Positions 1-11,871 of a stretch of DNA of 51,902 nucleotides are shown here, piece after piece (position 1 is the first letter of the stretch; each line of letters begins with the position of its first letter). The position numbers and the translations under genes were made by a program. Source of the DNA: an uncultured Roseburia sp. (GTDB taxonomy: Bacteria > Bacillota > Clostridia > Lachnospirales > Lachnospiraceae); assembly GCA_947567625.1 (NCBI GenBank), contig CANONN010000023.1:1-51902 (forward strand). The letters are read 5' to 3'. The notes beneath the pieces are model-generated. The model made no database searches. It was not told the DNA's origin and saw only the letters and a program-made list of their open reading frames with translations.

Positions 1-137
1 TTCTCAGGGGAGCAAGCCGATGCCAGGCGTGGGAAGAGCCGGCAACTTTCCGCGGTTCTCAGGGGAGCAAGCCGATGCCAGGCGTGGGAAGAGCCGGCAA
101 CTTTCCGCGGTTCTCAGGGGAGCAAGCCGATGCCAGG
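1..137. repeat. 55-bp tandem repeat at window edge
   Basis: Two complete identical 55-bp units (1-55 and 56-110) are followed by a partial third unit (111-137), after which the sequence diverges. The unit starts with TTCTCAGGGGAGCAAGCC. Because 55 is not a multiple of three, successive copies fall in different reading frames, which argues against a coding repeat. The array probably continues to the left of the window. Confidence 0.9.
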
Positions 138-200
138 TGCAGGCAGAACGGTTACGATTTTTCGTTCTCTTTGGGGGACTGCCGTTGTCAATTATGGAAT

Positions 201-234
201 AAAAAAAGAATCCTGCTCGCAGGATTCTTTTTTT
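201..234 (-). terminator. Intrinsic terminator after the ferredoxin gene
   Basis: A perfect 15-bp stem (201-215 with 220-234) closes a 4-nt loop and is flanked by an A run on one side and a T run on the other. It lies 20 bp past the minus-strand ferredoxin stop, and its symmetry should let it work in both directions. Confidence 0.85.
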
Positions 235-254
235 ATTCTACAGTTGTCATGTGA

Positions 255-527
<273 letters not shown>

Positions 528-567
528 TTAATTTAGCACATGAAAAAAATGTATTATGCCGGATTCC

Positions 568-598
568 GTAACTATGAAGCCGAAGGCGGAATAGTTAC
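568..598. other. Imperfect hairpin between divergent genes
   Basis: GTAACTAT (568-575) can pair with ATAGTTAC (591-598), with an inner GCC/GGC pairing. An overlapping inverted pair, ACTATGAA (571-578) and TTCATAGT (605-612), offers an alternative fold. It sits upstream of the ywlC promoter; there is no strong T run, so it is not called a terminator. Confidence 0.4.
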
Positions 599-628
599 CA
601 TAATTTCATAGTTTGTGCAACTCGCGGA

Positions 629-657
629 TTTACAAAAAATAAGTAATCTATTATAAT
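629..657 (+). promoter_or_regulatory. Promoter of ywlC operon
   Basis: TTTACA (629-634), a 17-bp spacer and a perfect TATAAT (652-657), placing the transcription start near 664, about 55 nt before the ywlC start codon. Confidence 0.75.
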
Positions 658-718
658 AAAATCTTAAGAATTCATGAATTTTTGCCAGGATGACAGCGGC
701 GGCTGTCGCGGAGTGTTT

Positions 719-1807
719 ATGCAAACCAAAATAATCAAACTGGAATCTGAGACAACAAATATAGCGGAGGCGGCAGATTTGATACGGGCGGGCGAGCTCG
801 TGGCATTCCCCACGGAGACGGTGTATGGATTGGGCGCGGACGCTCTGAGGGCCGATGCCGCGCGCAAAATCTACGCGGCGAAGGGCAGGCCGTCCGATAA
901 CCCGTTGATTGTACATATCGCCGATTTTGCGCAATTGGAAGCTATCGCTGCGAACGTGCCGGAGGAGGCTAAAGTATTGGCGGACGCTTTCTGGCCTGGG
1001 CCGATGACTGTGATCGTCCCCAAGAACGGGCGCGTGCCTTATGAGACGACCGGGGGCATGGACACCGTTGCGGTTCGTATGCCCAACCACCCGGCAGCGC
1101 TGCGTCTGATTCGGGAGAGCGGACGCCTTATTGCGGCGCCCAGCGCCAACCGCTCAGGCAAGCCAAGCCCCACGGAGGCGGCTCATGTGCTTTGCGATAT
1201 GGACGGAAGAATCCCCTTGATTCTCGACGGCGGCGCCGTGGGCATCGGACTCGAGTCGACGATCCTAGATCTGACGGAGAAGACGCCGATGATTCTGCGC
1301 CCCGGCTATATCACCAAAGAGATGCTGGAAGATGTACTGCACATGGAAGTGAAGCTGGACCCGGGGCTAATAGGGGCGGATTCACAGAGACGGCCCAAGG
1401 CGCCGGGGATGAAATACAAACACTATGCGCCGGATGCCGAATTGATTTTGGTGGAGGGAGAGAGCGCGGATGTGGTGGATACGATCAACGCCCTTGTGCG
1501 AAAGATGAGAGAGGCCGGCAAAAAGACGGGGGTGATAGCCACAAGGGAGACGAGAGACTGCTACCGGGCAGATCATGTCATGAGTATCGGAGCCAGGGAG
1601 GATGAGGACGCGATTGCGCGCCATCTGTACAAGCTGTTGCGGGAGTTTGATGCGCTGCGGGTGGATGTCATTTATTCGGAAAGCTTTCAGACGCCAAGGA
1701 TTGGCCAGGCCATTATGAACCGTCTGATGAAAGCGGCGGGGCATCAGGTGATCAAGGTTGAGAAGCCGCCAAAGCGGCAGAATGAGAGGAACGATGAAAC
1801 AATTTAA
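719..1807 (+). CDS. ywlC: L-threonylcarbamoyladenylate synthase (Sua5/YwlC), 362 aa
   Basis: Makes threonylcarbamoyl-AMP from threonine, bicarbonate and ATP, the first step of t6A37 modification of ANN-decoding tRNAs in the cytoplasm. The YrdC-type catalytic domain fills roughly residues 10-205: PTETVYGLGADA (31-42), KGRPSDNPL (55-63), WPGPMT and APSANRSG (about 140-147). The extra C-terminal Sua5 domain follows, recognisable by the linker APGMKYKHYAP (about 228-238). The length matches the two-domain Sua5 type rather than short TsaC. I chose the ATG at 719, with GGAG 5 nt upstream, over an ATG at 674 that would add residues unlike the family. It is first in an overlapping operon with the phosphatase-like gene and dCMP deaminase. 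Confidence 0.93.
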   Translation: MQTKIIKLESETTNIAEAADLIRAGELVAFPTETVYGLGADALRADAARKIYAAKGRPSDNPLIVHIADFAQLEAIAANVPEEAKVLADAFWPGPMTVIVPKNGRVPYETTGGMDTVAVRMPNHPAALRLIRESGRLIAAPSANRSGKPSPTEAAHVLCDMDGRIPLILDGGAVGIGLESTILDLTEKTPMILRPGYITKEMLEDVLHMEVKLDPGLIGADSQRRPKAPGMKYKHYAPDAELILVEGESADVVDTINALVRKMREAGKKTGVIATRETRDCYRADHVMSIGAREDEDAIARHLYKLLREFDALRVDVIYSESFQTPRIGQAIMNRLMKAAGHQVIKVEKPPKRQNERNDETI

Positions 1808-2258
1808 CAGGATTATATTTGCGGACGAGAACGGTACATGCCGCGCGCCCATGGCGGCGGGAATTTTTCGTGAATTTGTGTTAAAACATCCGCTGGAAAT
1901 TTTGGCCCGCGGCCTGGTGGTTCTTTTCCCGGAGCCGTTAAACCAGAAAGCGGAGGCTGTCATGGTGAGCAACGGCATCAACATGGAAGGCTACACCTCC
2001 TCGCAGCTTACGGAGGAGGATTTTACGGATGATACGCTTGTGCTGGTGATGGAGCGGGGGCAGCTCGAAAAAATTCTCGAGAAAAATGAGAATGTGCCGC
2101 CGGAAAATGTTTTTGTGCTGACGGAGCTGACAGGGGAGGAGCTTGAGATCGTAGACCCATACGGCGGCGCCCTGCAGGCATACGGCCTCTGTTATGAAAT
2201 GCTCAGAAAAACTATACACAAATTGGCAGACATTTTAAATGGAGATTTCTATGAGTGA
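1794..2258 (+). CDS. Low-molecular-weight phosphatase-like protein lacking the catalytic Cys, 154 aa
   Basis: The fold follows the low-molecular-weight protein tyrosine phosphatase/arsenate reductase family. The N-terminal strand and P-loop read FADENGTCRAPMAA where the family has FVCxGNxCRSPMA. The P-loop arginine (R17), second cysteine (C16) and a C-terminal VDPYGG resembling the general-acid DP motif are kept, but the nucleophilic cysteine position is Asp11 and the following Ser/Thr is Ala18. It therefore should not hydrolyse phosphotyrosine by the usual mechanism; it may bind a ligand or partner. The ATG at 1794 has GAGAGG upstream and overlaps the ywlC stop by 14 nt; the dCMP deaminase start overlaps its own stop. 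Bacterial relatives often sit beside ywlC. Confidence 0.8.
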   Translation: MKQFNRIIFADENGTCRAPMAAGIFREFVLKHPLEILARGLVVLFPEPLNQKAEAVMVSNGINMEGYTSSQLTEEDFTDDTLVLVMERGQLEKILEKNENVPPENVFVLTELTGEELEIVDPYGGALQAYGLCYEMLRKTIHKLADILNGDFYE

Positions 2259-2736
2259 AAAACGAACGGATTATATCAGCTGGGACGAATACTTTATGGG
2301 AGTGGCAATGCTGTCTGCAATGCGCTCTAAGGACCCAAGCACGCAGGTGGGGGCGTGTATCGTAAACCCCGACCACAAGATTTTATCTATGGGATACAAC
2401 GGCTTTCCGATCGGGTGTTCCGATGATGAATTTCCCTGGGCGAGGGAGGGGGAGCCGCTGCAAAACAAGTATTTTTATACCACGCACAGCGAGCTCAACG
2501 CCATCTTAAATTACCGCGGCGGCAGCCTCGAGGGAGCCACCATATATGTGACGCTTTTCCCCTGCAACGAGTGTGCGAAAGCGATCATTCAGTCGGGCAT
2601 AAAGAGAGTGGTCTACGACAGCGACAAATACCAGGACGATGCCAGCGTCATTGCCTCCAAGCGTATGCTAAAGGCGGCGGGAGTGGAGGCGGTGCGCTAT
2701 AGCCGTACCGGCCGCACAGTCACGGTTTCGCTTTAA
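2251..2736 (+). CDS. comEB: dCMP deaminase family protein, 161 aa
   Basis: Zinc-dependent deoxycytidylate deaminase, converting dCMP to dUMP for thymidylate synthesis. The zinc site is visible as THSE (His ligand plus catalytic Glu) followed by PCNEC (two Cys ligands); the N-terminal STQVGACIV and GYNGFP motifs are also typical of dCMP deaminases. The ATG at 2251 has GGAG 7 nt upstream and overlaps the preceding stop in an ATGAGTGA arrangement. The alternative ATG at 2239 has no ribosome binding site. It is the last gene of the three-gene operon. Length fits the family. Confidence 0.9.
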   Translation: MSEKRTDYISWDEYFMGVAMLSAMRSKDPSTQVGACIVNPDHKILSMGYNGFPIGCSDDEFPWAREGEPLQNKYFYTTHSELNAILNYRGGSLEGATIYVTLFPCNECAKAIIQSGIKRVVYDSDKYQDDASVIASKRMLKAAGVEAVRYSRTGRTVTVSL

Positions 2737-2755
2737 AAGAAATGTGATTAATTCA

Positions 2756-2783
2756 TAGACAAATTGGTGAAAAATGGTATAAT
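2756..2783 (+). promoter_or_regulatory. Promoter of the atp operon
   Basis: TAGACA (2756-2761), 16-bp spacer, perfect TATAAT (2778-2783) with an extended -10 TG at 2775-2776. The start would lie near 2790, about 67 nt before the first atp gene. Confidence 0.78.
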
Positions 2784-2856
2784 GAAAAAGTAGCTGTGAG
2801 ATTGGCATAATCTGCGGGAAACCGCAGGCTTGCGGCGGGATTGGAAAGGAAAAATA

Positions 2857-3114
2857 ATGGACAGGAAAGACAACAAACAAGTGTTTGCATCCCTGACGCT
2901 GATTTTGCAGTTTAGTTTAAATATGATTGTTCCCATCTTTTTGTGCACCATGCTCGGTGTCTGGCTGGATCAGAAATATGACATCCCCTGGATTGTGGTG
3001 CCGCTGTTTATCATGGGAGCCCTCGCAGGATTTACCAACATTTTCAAAATGGCCAAAAAAATATACGGAAAGAGTGGAGATTCAGACAAAAATCATGCTA
3101 AGAAGGTTAAATGA
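2857..3114 (+). CDS. AtpZ/AtpI-type small membrane protein, 85 aa
   Basis: Two hydrophobic helices (about residues 14-34 and 44-64) joined by a short loop with GVWLDQKYDIP, followed by a basic tail. This is the pattern of the ATPase gene 1/AtpZ family found at the head of F-type atp operons, implicated in Mg2+/Ca2+ handling or c-ring assembly. I start at the ATG at 2857, preceded by GGAAAGGA, not at 2830. The stop overlaps the start of the next gene by 20 nt, consistent with coupled translation. First gene of the atp operon. Confidence 0.8.
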   Translation: MDRKDNKQVFASLTLILQFSLNMIVPIFLCTMLGVWLDQKYDIPWIVVPLFIMGALAGFTNIFKMAKKIYGKSGDSDKNHAKKVK

Positions 3115-3553
3115 TGCATTGCCGGGACTGATATTGGGAATTCTTGTATATGGAGCAGTGGTGGAGCTAGTCGGCGTATGGTTTGTAACGGACAAGCTGC
3201 GCTACACGACCGGACTTTGCATCGGCATCGCGCTCGCTTGCGGCATGGCTGTCAATATGGCGGTTGTATTGCAGGATGCGGTTGATTTGTACAACGCTTC
3301 GGAGCATGGCGGGGTGAAAATTGCAGCGAAGTCGGTATTGCGCTACTGTGTTGTGGTTCTTGTGTTCTTTCTGATGATGAAATTTGACCTTGGCAGTTTG
3401 GCCACAGCGTTTATCGGTGTTTTTGGCCTGAAAGTGTCAGCTTACTTTCAGCCTATTGCACATAGATGGTACTTAAAAAGAAAAGGAAGAGGTGATGTGT
3501 CTTCGGATCACGGAGATCATGATAACTGTGAAGATCTTGAGCAGTTACGATAA
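3095..3553 (+). CDS. atpI: ATP synthase subunit I-like protein (AtpI), 152 aa
   Basis: Four hydrophobic segments are visible, in two pairs: about residues 8-30 and 37-60, then 80-100 and 105-125. A charged tail rich in Asp/His follows. Position and topology fit the AtpI subunit I family, a non-structural factor thought to help c-ring assembly. Start is the ATG at 3095, which overlaps the preceding gene; no good ribosome binding site is close, so translation is probably coupled. Together with the 85-aa protein before it, the operon has two AtpI-type genes. Sequence conservation in this family is low, so the assignment rests on context and topology. Confidence 0.72.
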   Translation: MLRRLNDALPGLILGILVYGAVVELVGVWFVTDKLRYTTGLCIGIALACGMAVNMAVVLQDAVDLYNASEHGGVKIAAKSVLRYCVVVLVFFLMMKFDLGSLATAFIGVFGLKVSAYFQPIAHRWYLKRKGRGDVSSDHGDHDNCEDLEQLR

Positions 3554-3579
3554 TACTATAGTTAAAAGGAGGTGAAAAT

Positions 3580-4317
3580 GTGAGTCATGCAATTTTAATG
3601 TCATCCGGTGCCGATAATATTGACTTTATGATACACGGGATATTTTCCTATGAGATATTTGGTCAGACGGTATGGATTACCACATCACATGTCTGCATAC
3701 TCATCGTCATGGCCATCATGGTGATACTCGCCATTGCCGCCAACCGCGCGATGAAGCATGCCACAGAAGTGCCGGGCGGATTTCAGAATGTCATGGAACT
3801 GCTCGTCGAAAAATTGGATGGGATTGTGGGAAACACCATGGGCAGAATCGCAGCCCCAAAGTTTCGCAATTATATCAACACAATCTTTGTATTTATCTTT
3901 ATTTCCAATATTTCCGGTCTGTTTGGTTTAAGGCCGCCGACAGCCGACTACGGAACAACGTTTGCACTCGGTCTGATTACGTTCTTCCTGATTCATATCA
4001 CGCAGTTTAAAAATTTGCCGTTAAAGCAGATCTGGAAGGATATGTGTTCACCGCTTCCGCCATGGCTGCCCATCTGGTTTCCGATTAACCTGATCAGTGA
4101 AATCGCAGTCCCGGTCTCCCTGTCGCTTCGTCTTTTCGCGAACGTTCTCTCGGGAACCGTTATGATGGCGCTGGTCTATGGCCTGCTGGCAAAGTTCGCT
4201 TTGATCTGGCCGGCGGCGCTCCATGTCTATTTTGATTTGTTCTCAGGAGCAATTCAGACGTATGTATTTTGTATGCTGACGATGACCTACATCAGTCAAA
4301 ACTACGAAGTGGAATAA
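3580..4317 (+). CDS. atpB: F-type ATP synthase subunit a, 245 aa
   Basis: Membrane stator subunit of Fo that forms the ion half-channels. Five or six hydrophobic helices are seen. The essential arginine is in SLSLRLFANVLSG, with polar residues following in the last helix (AIQTYVFCMLTMTYIS). The start is a GTG at 3580 preceded by AAGGAGGT with 6-nt spacing. Length is typical. Lies between atpI and atpE. Confidence 0.96.
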   Translation: MSHAILMSSGADNIDFMIHGIFSYEIFGQTVWITTSHVCILIVMAIMVILAIAANRAMKHATEVPGGFQNVMELLVEKLDGIVGNTMGRIAAPKFRNYINTIFVFIFISNISGLFGLRPPTADYGTTFALGLITFFLIHITQFKNLPLKQIWKDMCSPLPPWLPIWFPINLISEIAVPVSLSLRLFANVLSGTVMMALVYGLLAKFALIWPAALHVYFDLFSGAIQTYVFCMLTMTYISQNYEVE

Positions 4318-4329
4318 TGCAGTTACCTT

Positions 4330-4357
4330 GCAACAGCGAGGAAAACTCAGCTGTTGC
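4330..4357 (+). promoter_or_regulatory. Hairpin in the atpB-atpE intergenic region
   Basis: GCAACAGC (4330-4337) pairs perfectly with GCTGTTGC (4350-4357); an inner GAG/CTC pairing with a one-base bulge extends it. There is no T run, so it is not a terminator. Its place just before the c-subunit gene, which must be translated more than its neighbours, suggests a translation or mRNA-stability element. Confidence 0.5.
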
Positions 4358-4375
4358 GTTAAATTAAACAACTAG

Positions 4376-4642
<267 letters not shown>

Positions 4643-4682
4643 GAAATGAAAACCAAAATAATTACGGAAAGGAGGCCCGGCC

Positions 4683-5194
4683 TTGGAGGAAATGACAAGA
4701 CTCTTTAATCTCGATATCCAGCTGCTTCACGATACCCTGCTTATGGCGCTTGCAGTATTTTTCCTGTTTTTCTTTATGTCGAAGTTCCTGTTCAATCCCG
4801 TGCGCAAGATGCTGCAGGAGCGGCAGGCAAAGATTGCCGGCGATATCAAGACGGCAGAGGACGATAAGGAAGCGGCGAAAGCGATCAAAGCGCAGTACGA
4901 GGCAAAGCTTAAGGATATCGATAAAGAAGCAGAACAGATTTTAAGCGAAGCCCGCAAGAAGGCCCAGACAAATGCGGCTAAGATTGAGGCTGACGCCAAG
5001 GAAGAGGCGGCTCGTATCATCCGAAACGCCAACCAGGAAGCAGAGCTTTCCAAGAAGCGCGCGATGGATGAGGTGAAACAGGAGATGATTACTGTTGCAT
5101 CCATGATGGCGGCAAAAGTTGTCGCGGCTAATATTGATGTGGCAGTCCAGGAGCAGTTAGTTGATGAGACGTTGAAAGAAATGGGTGAATCCAC

Positions 5195-5207
<13 letters not shown>
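4683..5207 (+). CDS. atpF: F-type ATP synthase subunit b, 174 aa
   Basis: Peripheral stalk subunit: one N-terminal membrane helix (about residues 16-36) followed by a long Ala/Lys/Glu-rich coiled coil. The start is a TTG at 4683, supported by AAAGGAGG with 7-nt spacing. An ATG at 4692 would have its Shine-Dalgarno only 2 nt away. The 3' end overlaps atpH by 13 nt. Confidence 0.94.
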
Positions 5208-7266
<2,059 letters not shown>

Positions 7267-7332
7267 TCAGGTAGAAACTTTCCGCTCTAATGCGTGATGA
7301 GCGGTAATAAAAGAGAAAGGCGGTGTGCGATT

Positions 7333-8196
7333 ATGGCCTCGATGAGGGACATAAAAAGAAGGAAAAGCAGCATACAGAGTACGCAGCAAATCACAAAAGC
7401 CATGAAGCTTGTTTCTACCGTAAAGTTGCAGAAGGCAAAGAACAGGGCGGAGCAGACCAACCCGTATTTCAATTATATGTATCAGACGGTCACTTCCATG
7501 CTGGCTAAGTCTGGCACGGTCAATCACCCGTATCTGAATCGGAATGAGTCGCCCCGCAAAGCGGTGATCGTGATCACTTCAAACCGCGGCCTGGCAGGAG
7601 GTTACAACTCCAACGTCGTGAAGCTTGTCGCGGCGAGCGAGGAGCTGCCGTCCAGAGACGTGCAAATCTATGCGATCGGCGGCAAGGGAAGGGACGCCTT
7701 AGAGCGCAGAGGCTACGAGATCAAAGTGGACGATTCGGAAATCATTGAGTCGCCTGCTTACGAGGACGCGTCGGCGCTCTGCCGCCAGGTGCTGGAAGAT
7801 TATACATCGGGTGAGATCGGCGAGATCTATCTTGCCTACACCCATTTCAAAAATACCGTCAGCCATGAGCCGAAGCTGATGAAGCTTCTGCCGATCGAGT
7901 TTGATGAGGAGGAGATCAAAGATGCGGCCGAGTCCAACGTTCTCATGAATTATGAGCCGAACGAGGAGGAGGCGTTGGATATGATCATTCCCAAATACCT
8001 GACCAGCCTGTTCTATGGCGCGCTCGTGGAGGCGGTTGCCAGTGAAAATGGGGCCAGGATGCAGGCGATGGATTCTGCAACCAGCAACGCAGAAGAAATG
8101 ATTAGTGATTTGACCTTGAAATACAACAGAGCGCGTCAGGGCTCTATCACACAGGAGCTCACAGAGATTATCGCGGGCGCGTCCGCGATTTCCTGA
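7333..8196 (+). CDS. atpG: F-type ATP synthase subunit gamma, 287 aa
   Basis: Central rotor shaft. The N-terminal helix (MRDIKRRKSSIQSTQQITK) and the C-terminal helix (MDSATSNAEEMISDL through RQGSITQELTEIIAG) are the conserved paired coiled coil that turns inside the alpha-beta hexamer. The start at 7333 fits family length and has an AAAGGCGG box upstream; an upstream ATG (7294) would add 13 atypical residues. About 105 nt without an evident gene follow before atpD. Confidence 0.96.
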   Translation: MASMRDIKRRKSSIQSTQQITKAMKLVSTVKLQKAKNRAEQTNPYFNYMYQTVTSMLAKSGTVNHPYLNRNESPRKAVIVITSNRGLAGGYNSNVVKLVAASEELPSRDVQIYAIGGKGRDALERRGYEIKVDDSEIIESPAYEDASALCRQVLEDYTSGEIGEIYLAYTHFKNTVSHEPKLMKLLPIEFDEEEIKDAAESNVLMNYEPNEEEALDMIIPKYLTSLFYGALVEAVASENGARMQAMDSATSNAEEMISDLTLKYNRARQGSITQELTEIIAGASAIS

Positions 8197-8298
8197 GGAG
8201 CCTGTGTCATGGCATAGTTATAAAAAGAAAGGCTGTTTTGCCGTCGTCATCGGTGAGACGCAGTGCAGCCAGACAAATATAGTATGAAGGAGAAATAA

Positions 8299-9711
<1,413 letters not shown>

Positions 9712-9728
9712 GAAATGAGGAAAAGTGC

Positions 9729-10139
9729 ATGGCAGATGAAACCAGGATTTTTAGCGTAGAGATCATCACGCCCGACCGTGTATTTTATACGGGTGAGGCG
9801 ACCATGATCGAATTTAATACAGCTGCCGGTGAGCTTGGCGTCTACAGGAGACATATCCCGCTTACCACGGTCCTCGCGCCAGGTATCGTCAAGATTCACA
9901 AGGACGGTGAGGAGGATGTTCTGGCGGCAGTTCATTCCGGTTTTGCAGAAATTCTGCCTGAAAAGGTAATTATTCTGGCAGAGATTGCGGAATGGCCAAA
10001 CGAGATTGACAGGAATCGTGCCCAGGCGGCGCGAAAGCGCGCCGAAGAGCGTCTTGCCAACAAAACGGAGGCGGTGGACGTAAAACGCGCAGAGCTCGCC
10101 CTGCGGAAAGCTTTGGTACGAATTGACGTTACAAAGTAA
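9729..10139 (+). CDS. atpC: F-type ATP synthase subunit epsilon, 136 aa
   Basis: Rotor subunit that couples F1 to the c ring and can inhibit ATP hydrolysis. The N-terminal beta sandwich includes the stretch EFNTAAGELGVYRRHIPL, where most family members have GxxGILPxHxPL. The C-terminal two-helix hairpin (ARKRAEERL through LRKALVRIDV) is present. Last gene of the atp operon; starts 17 nt after atpD behind GAGGAAAAG. Confidence 0.94.
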   Translation: MADETRIFSVEIITPDRVFYTGEATMIEFNTAAGELGVYRRHIPLTTVLAPGIVKIHKDGEEDVLAAVHSGFAEILPEKVIILAEIAEWPNEIDRNRAQAARKRAEERLANKTEAVDVKRAELALRKALVRIDVTK

Positions 10140-10161
10140 CAGAATAGGGGCTGTCACAGGG

Positions 10162-10222
10162 AGGAGATGACATCTTGTTTGGTGAGCAAGAGCTGTTGTC
10201 TCCTGCGGTGGCGGCTTTTTTC
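10162..10222 (+). terminator. Possible terminator of the atp operon
   Basis: A long hairpin pairs 10162-10172 with 10194-10204, extended by TCTTG/CAAGA across a 2-nt bulge with a 9-nt loop. A T run (10216-10222) begins about 11 nt after the stem, farther than in a classical terminator, so it could instead be a processing or attenuation structure. Confidence 0.45.
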
Positions 10223-10258
10223 CTTTTCATTGGAGTGACCACACTTTAGGGGACTTAT

Positions 10259-10873
10259 ATGACGATATATTTTGCACGGCATGGTGAAACAGACTGGAAT
10301 GTAAAAAAAAGAATACAGGGGAAAACGGACATTCCGCTCAACGAGAGAGGGATAATGCAGGCTAAGATGCTGGCAGATACGCTCAGAGAGCGCAACATGC
10401 ATCTGGCCAGAGTCTATACGTCTCCGCAGAAGCGCGCGAAAGAGACCGCCGTGATCGCGGCGGAGGCCATCGGCGCTGACTGCGTCGTGATAGACGAACT
10501 GCGGGAGCTGGATTTAGGGCTGTGGGAAGGCTCAAACTGGGATATCATAGAGGAAGAAAACAGTGAGATTTATCGCGCGTGGAGAAAGGATAAGCGCTAT
10601 GTGCATATCCCGCGCGGAGAAAACTATAATGAATTATTAAAGAGAACATTAGCGGCTGTGGAAAAGATTTTGGCGCAGGAGACACAGGATGTGCTGGTCG
10701 TGAGCCACAGCGCCGTCATCATGGTGCTTCGCTGCTATATCGCGGGGATGCCGTTTGAAGAGATGCCCGGCGGATTGAAGCTGCGCAACGCACAGATGGT
10801 GCCCCTGCGCGAGAGCCAACTGCGGGAGGCGGTCTGCCGCTTTCAAATAGAGGAGAAATTAAGAGAAAAATAA
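10259..10873 (+). CDS. Histidine phosphatase family protein, 204 aa
   Basis: Phosphoglycerate mutase-like branch of the histidine phosphatase superfamily. The catalytic RHGETDWN is at residues 7-14, the second arginine is in SPQKRAKET, the acid Glu is in ELDLGLWEG, and the second catalytic His in VSHSAVI. The protein is cytoplasmic. Substrate cannot be read from sequence: relatives include cobalamin-pathway alpha-ribazole phosphatase and general sugar-phosphate phosphatases, and no cobalamin genes are near. The next gene is a sugar-phosphate kinase, which weakly suggests carbohydrate metabolism. AGGGGA precedes the ATG. Confidence 0.88.
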   Translation: MTIYFARHGETDWNVKKRIQGKTDIPLNERGIMQAKMLADTLRERNMHLARVYTSPQKRAKETAVIAAEAIGADCVVIDELRELDLGLWEGSNWDIIEEENSEIYRAWRKDKRYVHIPRGENYNELLKRTLAAVEKILAQETQDVLVVSHSAVIMVLRCYIAGMPFEEMPGGLKLRNAQMVPLRESQLREAVCRFQIEEKLREK

Positions 10874-10933
10874 GAATAGAAAAAAGATTTATTTAAGGAA
10901 AAAGGGTAAGATTGGAACAGGAGGATGAAACCA

Positions 10934-11851
10934 ATGATTTATACGTTGACATGTAATCCGTCGCTGGATTACATAGCTTACGTCAAAGACTTTCGAGAGG
11001 GAGAAACGAATCGCACCGTAGAGGAAGCGATCTGCCCGGGAGGAAAGGGAATCAATGTCTCCATGGTTTTAAATAATCTGGGACATGAGAGCACTGCTCT
11101 GGGGTTTATGGCGGGCTTTACCGGAATGGAGCTGCAGAGGCTTTTGGAGGAGGCCGGGGTTTTTGCACGATTCATATCGGTCGAACGCGGCGCTACGCGT
11201 ATCAATGTTAAGATTTCTTCCGATAAAGAGACCGAAATCAACGGTATGGGGCCTGCTGTTTCTAAGGATGAGCTGCAACGGCTGTTTGAGCAGCTCGACG
11301 AGCTTGACGAGGACGATATTCTGGTGATTGCCGGGAGTATCCCCGCCGAGCTGCCGGACAGTCTCTACCGGGATATCGCGTGCCGTATGCAGGAAAAGGG
11401 TGTGCGGCTTGTGGTGGATGCGGAGAAGAATTCGCTGCTAAAGACGCTGCCCTATCATCCGTTTTTGATCAAACCCAATAAAACCGAGTTGGAAGCGTTC
11501 TTTGGCGACACGATAAAGAACAAAAAGCAGGCGGTCGGATATGCCTATATGCTCCAGGAGATGGGCGCGGAGAATGTGATCGTTTCCCTTGGCCAGGACG
11601 GCGCGGTCTGCGTCACAAAGAACGGTATGGTATACAAGGCGCGGGCGCCCAAGGGAGAGCTTGTCAGCTCCGTCGGCGCCGGGGACTCGATGGTGGCAGG
11701 TTTTTTGGCGGGTTTCTTGGACTCCGGCAGTTACGAGGAGGCGTTTTGGACCGGAATCTGTGCGGGCAGCGCGACCGCGTTTTCCCAGGGGCTTGCCACG
11801 AAAGAGGGCGTTATGGATTTGTTGGACAGTTTCATGGAGCATCAGGAATAG
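10934..11851 (+). CDS. 1-phosphofructokinase family hexose-phosphate kinase, 305 aa
   Basis: PfkB/ribokinase-fold kinase of the FruK/LacC subgroup. The N terminus MIYTLTCNPSLDY, GGKGINVS (about 36-43) for substrate binding, and GAGDSMVAG with the catalytic Asp251 are all intact. It would phosphorylate fructose 1-phosphate, or tagatose 6-phosphate as LacC does. No fructose PTS (fruA) or fruR regulator is adjacent, so substrate is not settled. AGGAGG abuts an ATG at 10925, too close to use, and gives a 9-nt spacing to the ATG at 10934, which also matches family N termini. Confidence 0.88.
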   Translation: MIYTLTCNPSLDYIAYVKDFREGETNRTVEEAICPGGKGINVSMVLNNLGHESTALGFMAGFTGMELQRLLEEAGVFARFISVERGATRINVKISSDKETEINGMGPAVSKDELQRLFEQLDELDEDDILVIAGSIPAELPDSLYRDIACRMQEKGVRLVVDAEKNSLLKTLPYHPFLIKPNKTELEAFFGDTIKNKKQAVGYAYMLQEMGAENVIVSLGQDGAVCVTKNGMVYKARAPKGELVSSVGAGDSMVAGFLAGFLDSGSYEEAFWTGICAGSATAFSQGLATKEGVMDLLDSFMEHQE

Positions 11852-11871
11852 CAGCAGTAAAGGAATAAGAT

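Noticed and set aside
10259-11851. A fructose PTS operon or a cobalamin phosphatase locus
   Set aside because: No fruA, fruR or cob genes are nearby; family motifs alone do not fix the substrates of the kinase or phosphatase.
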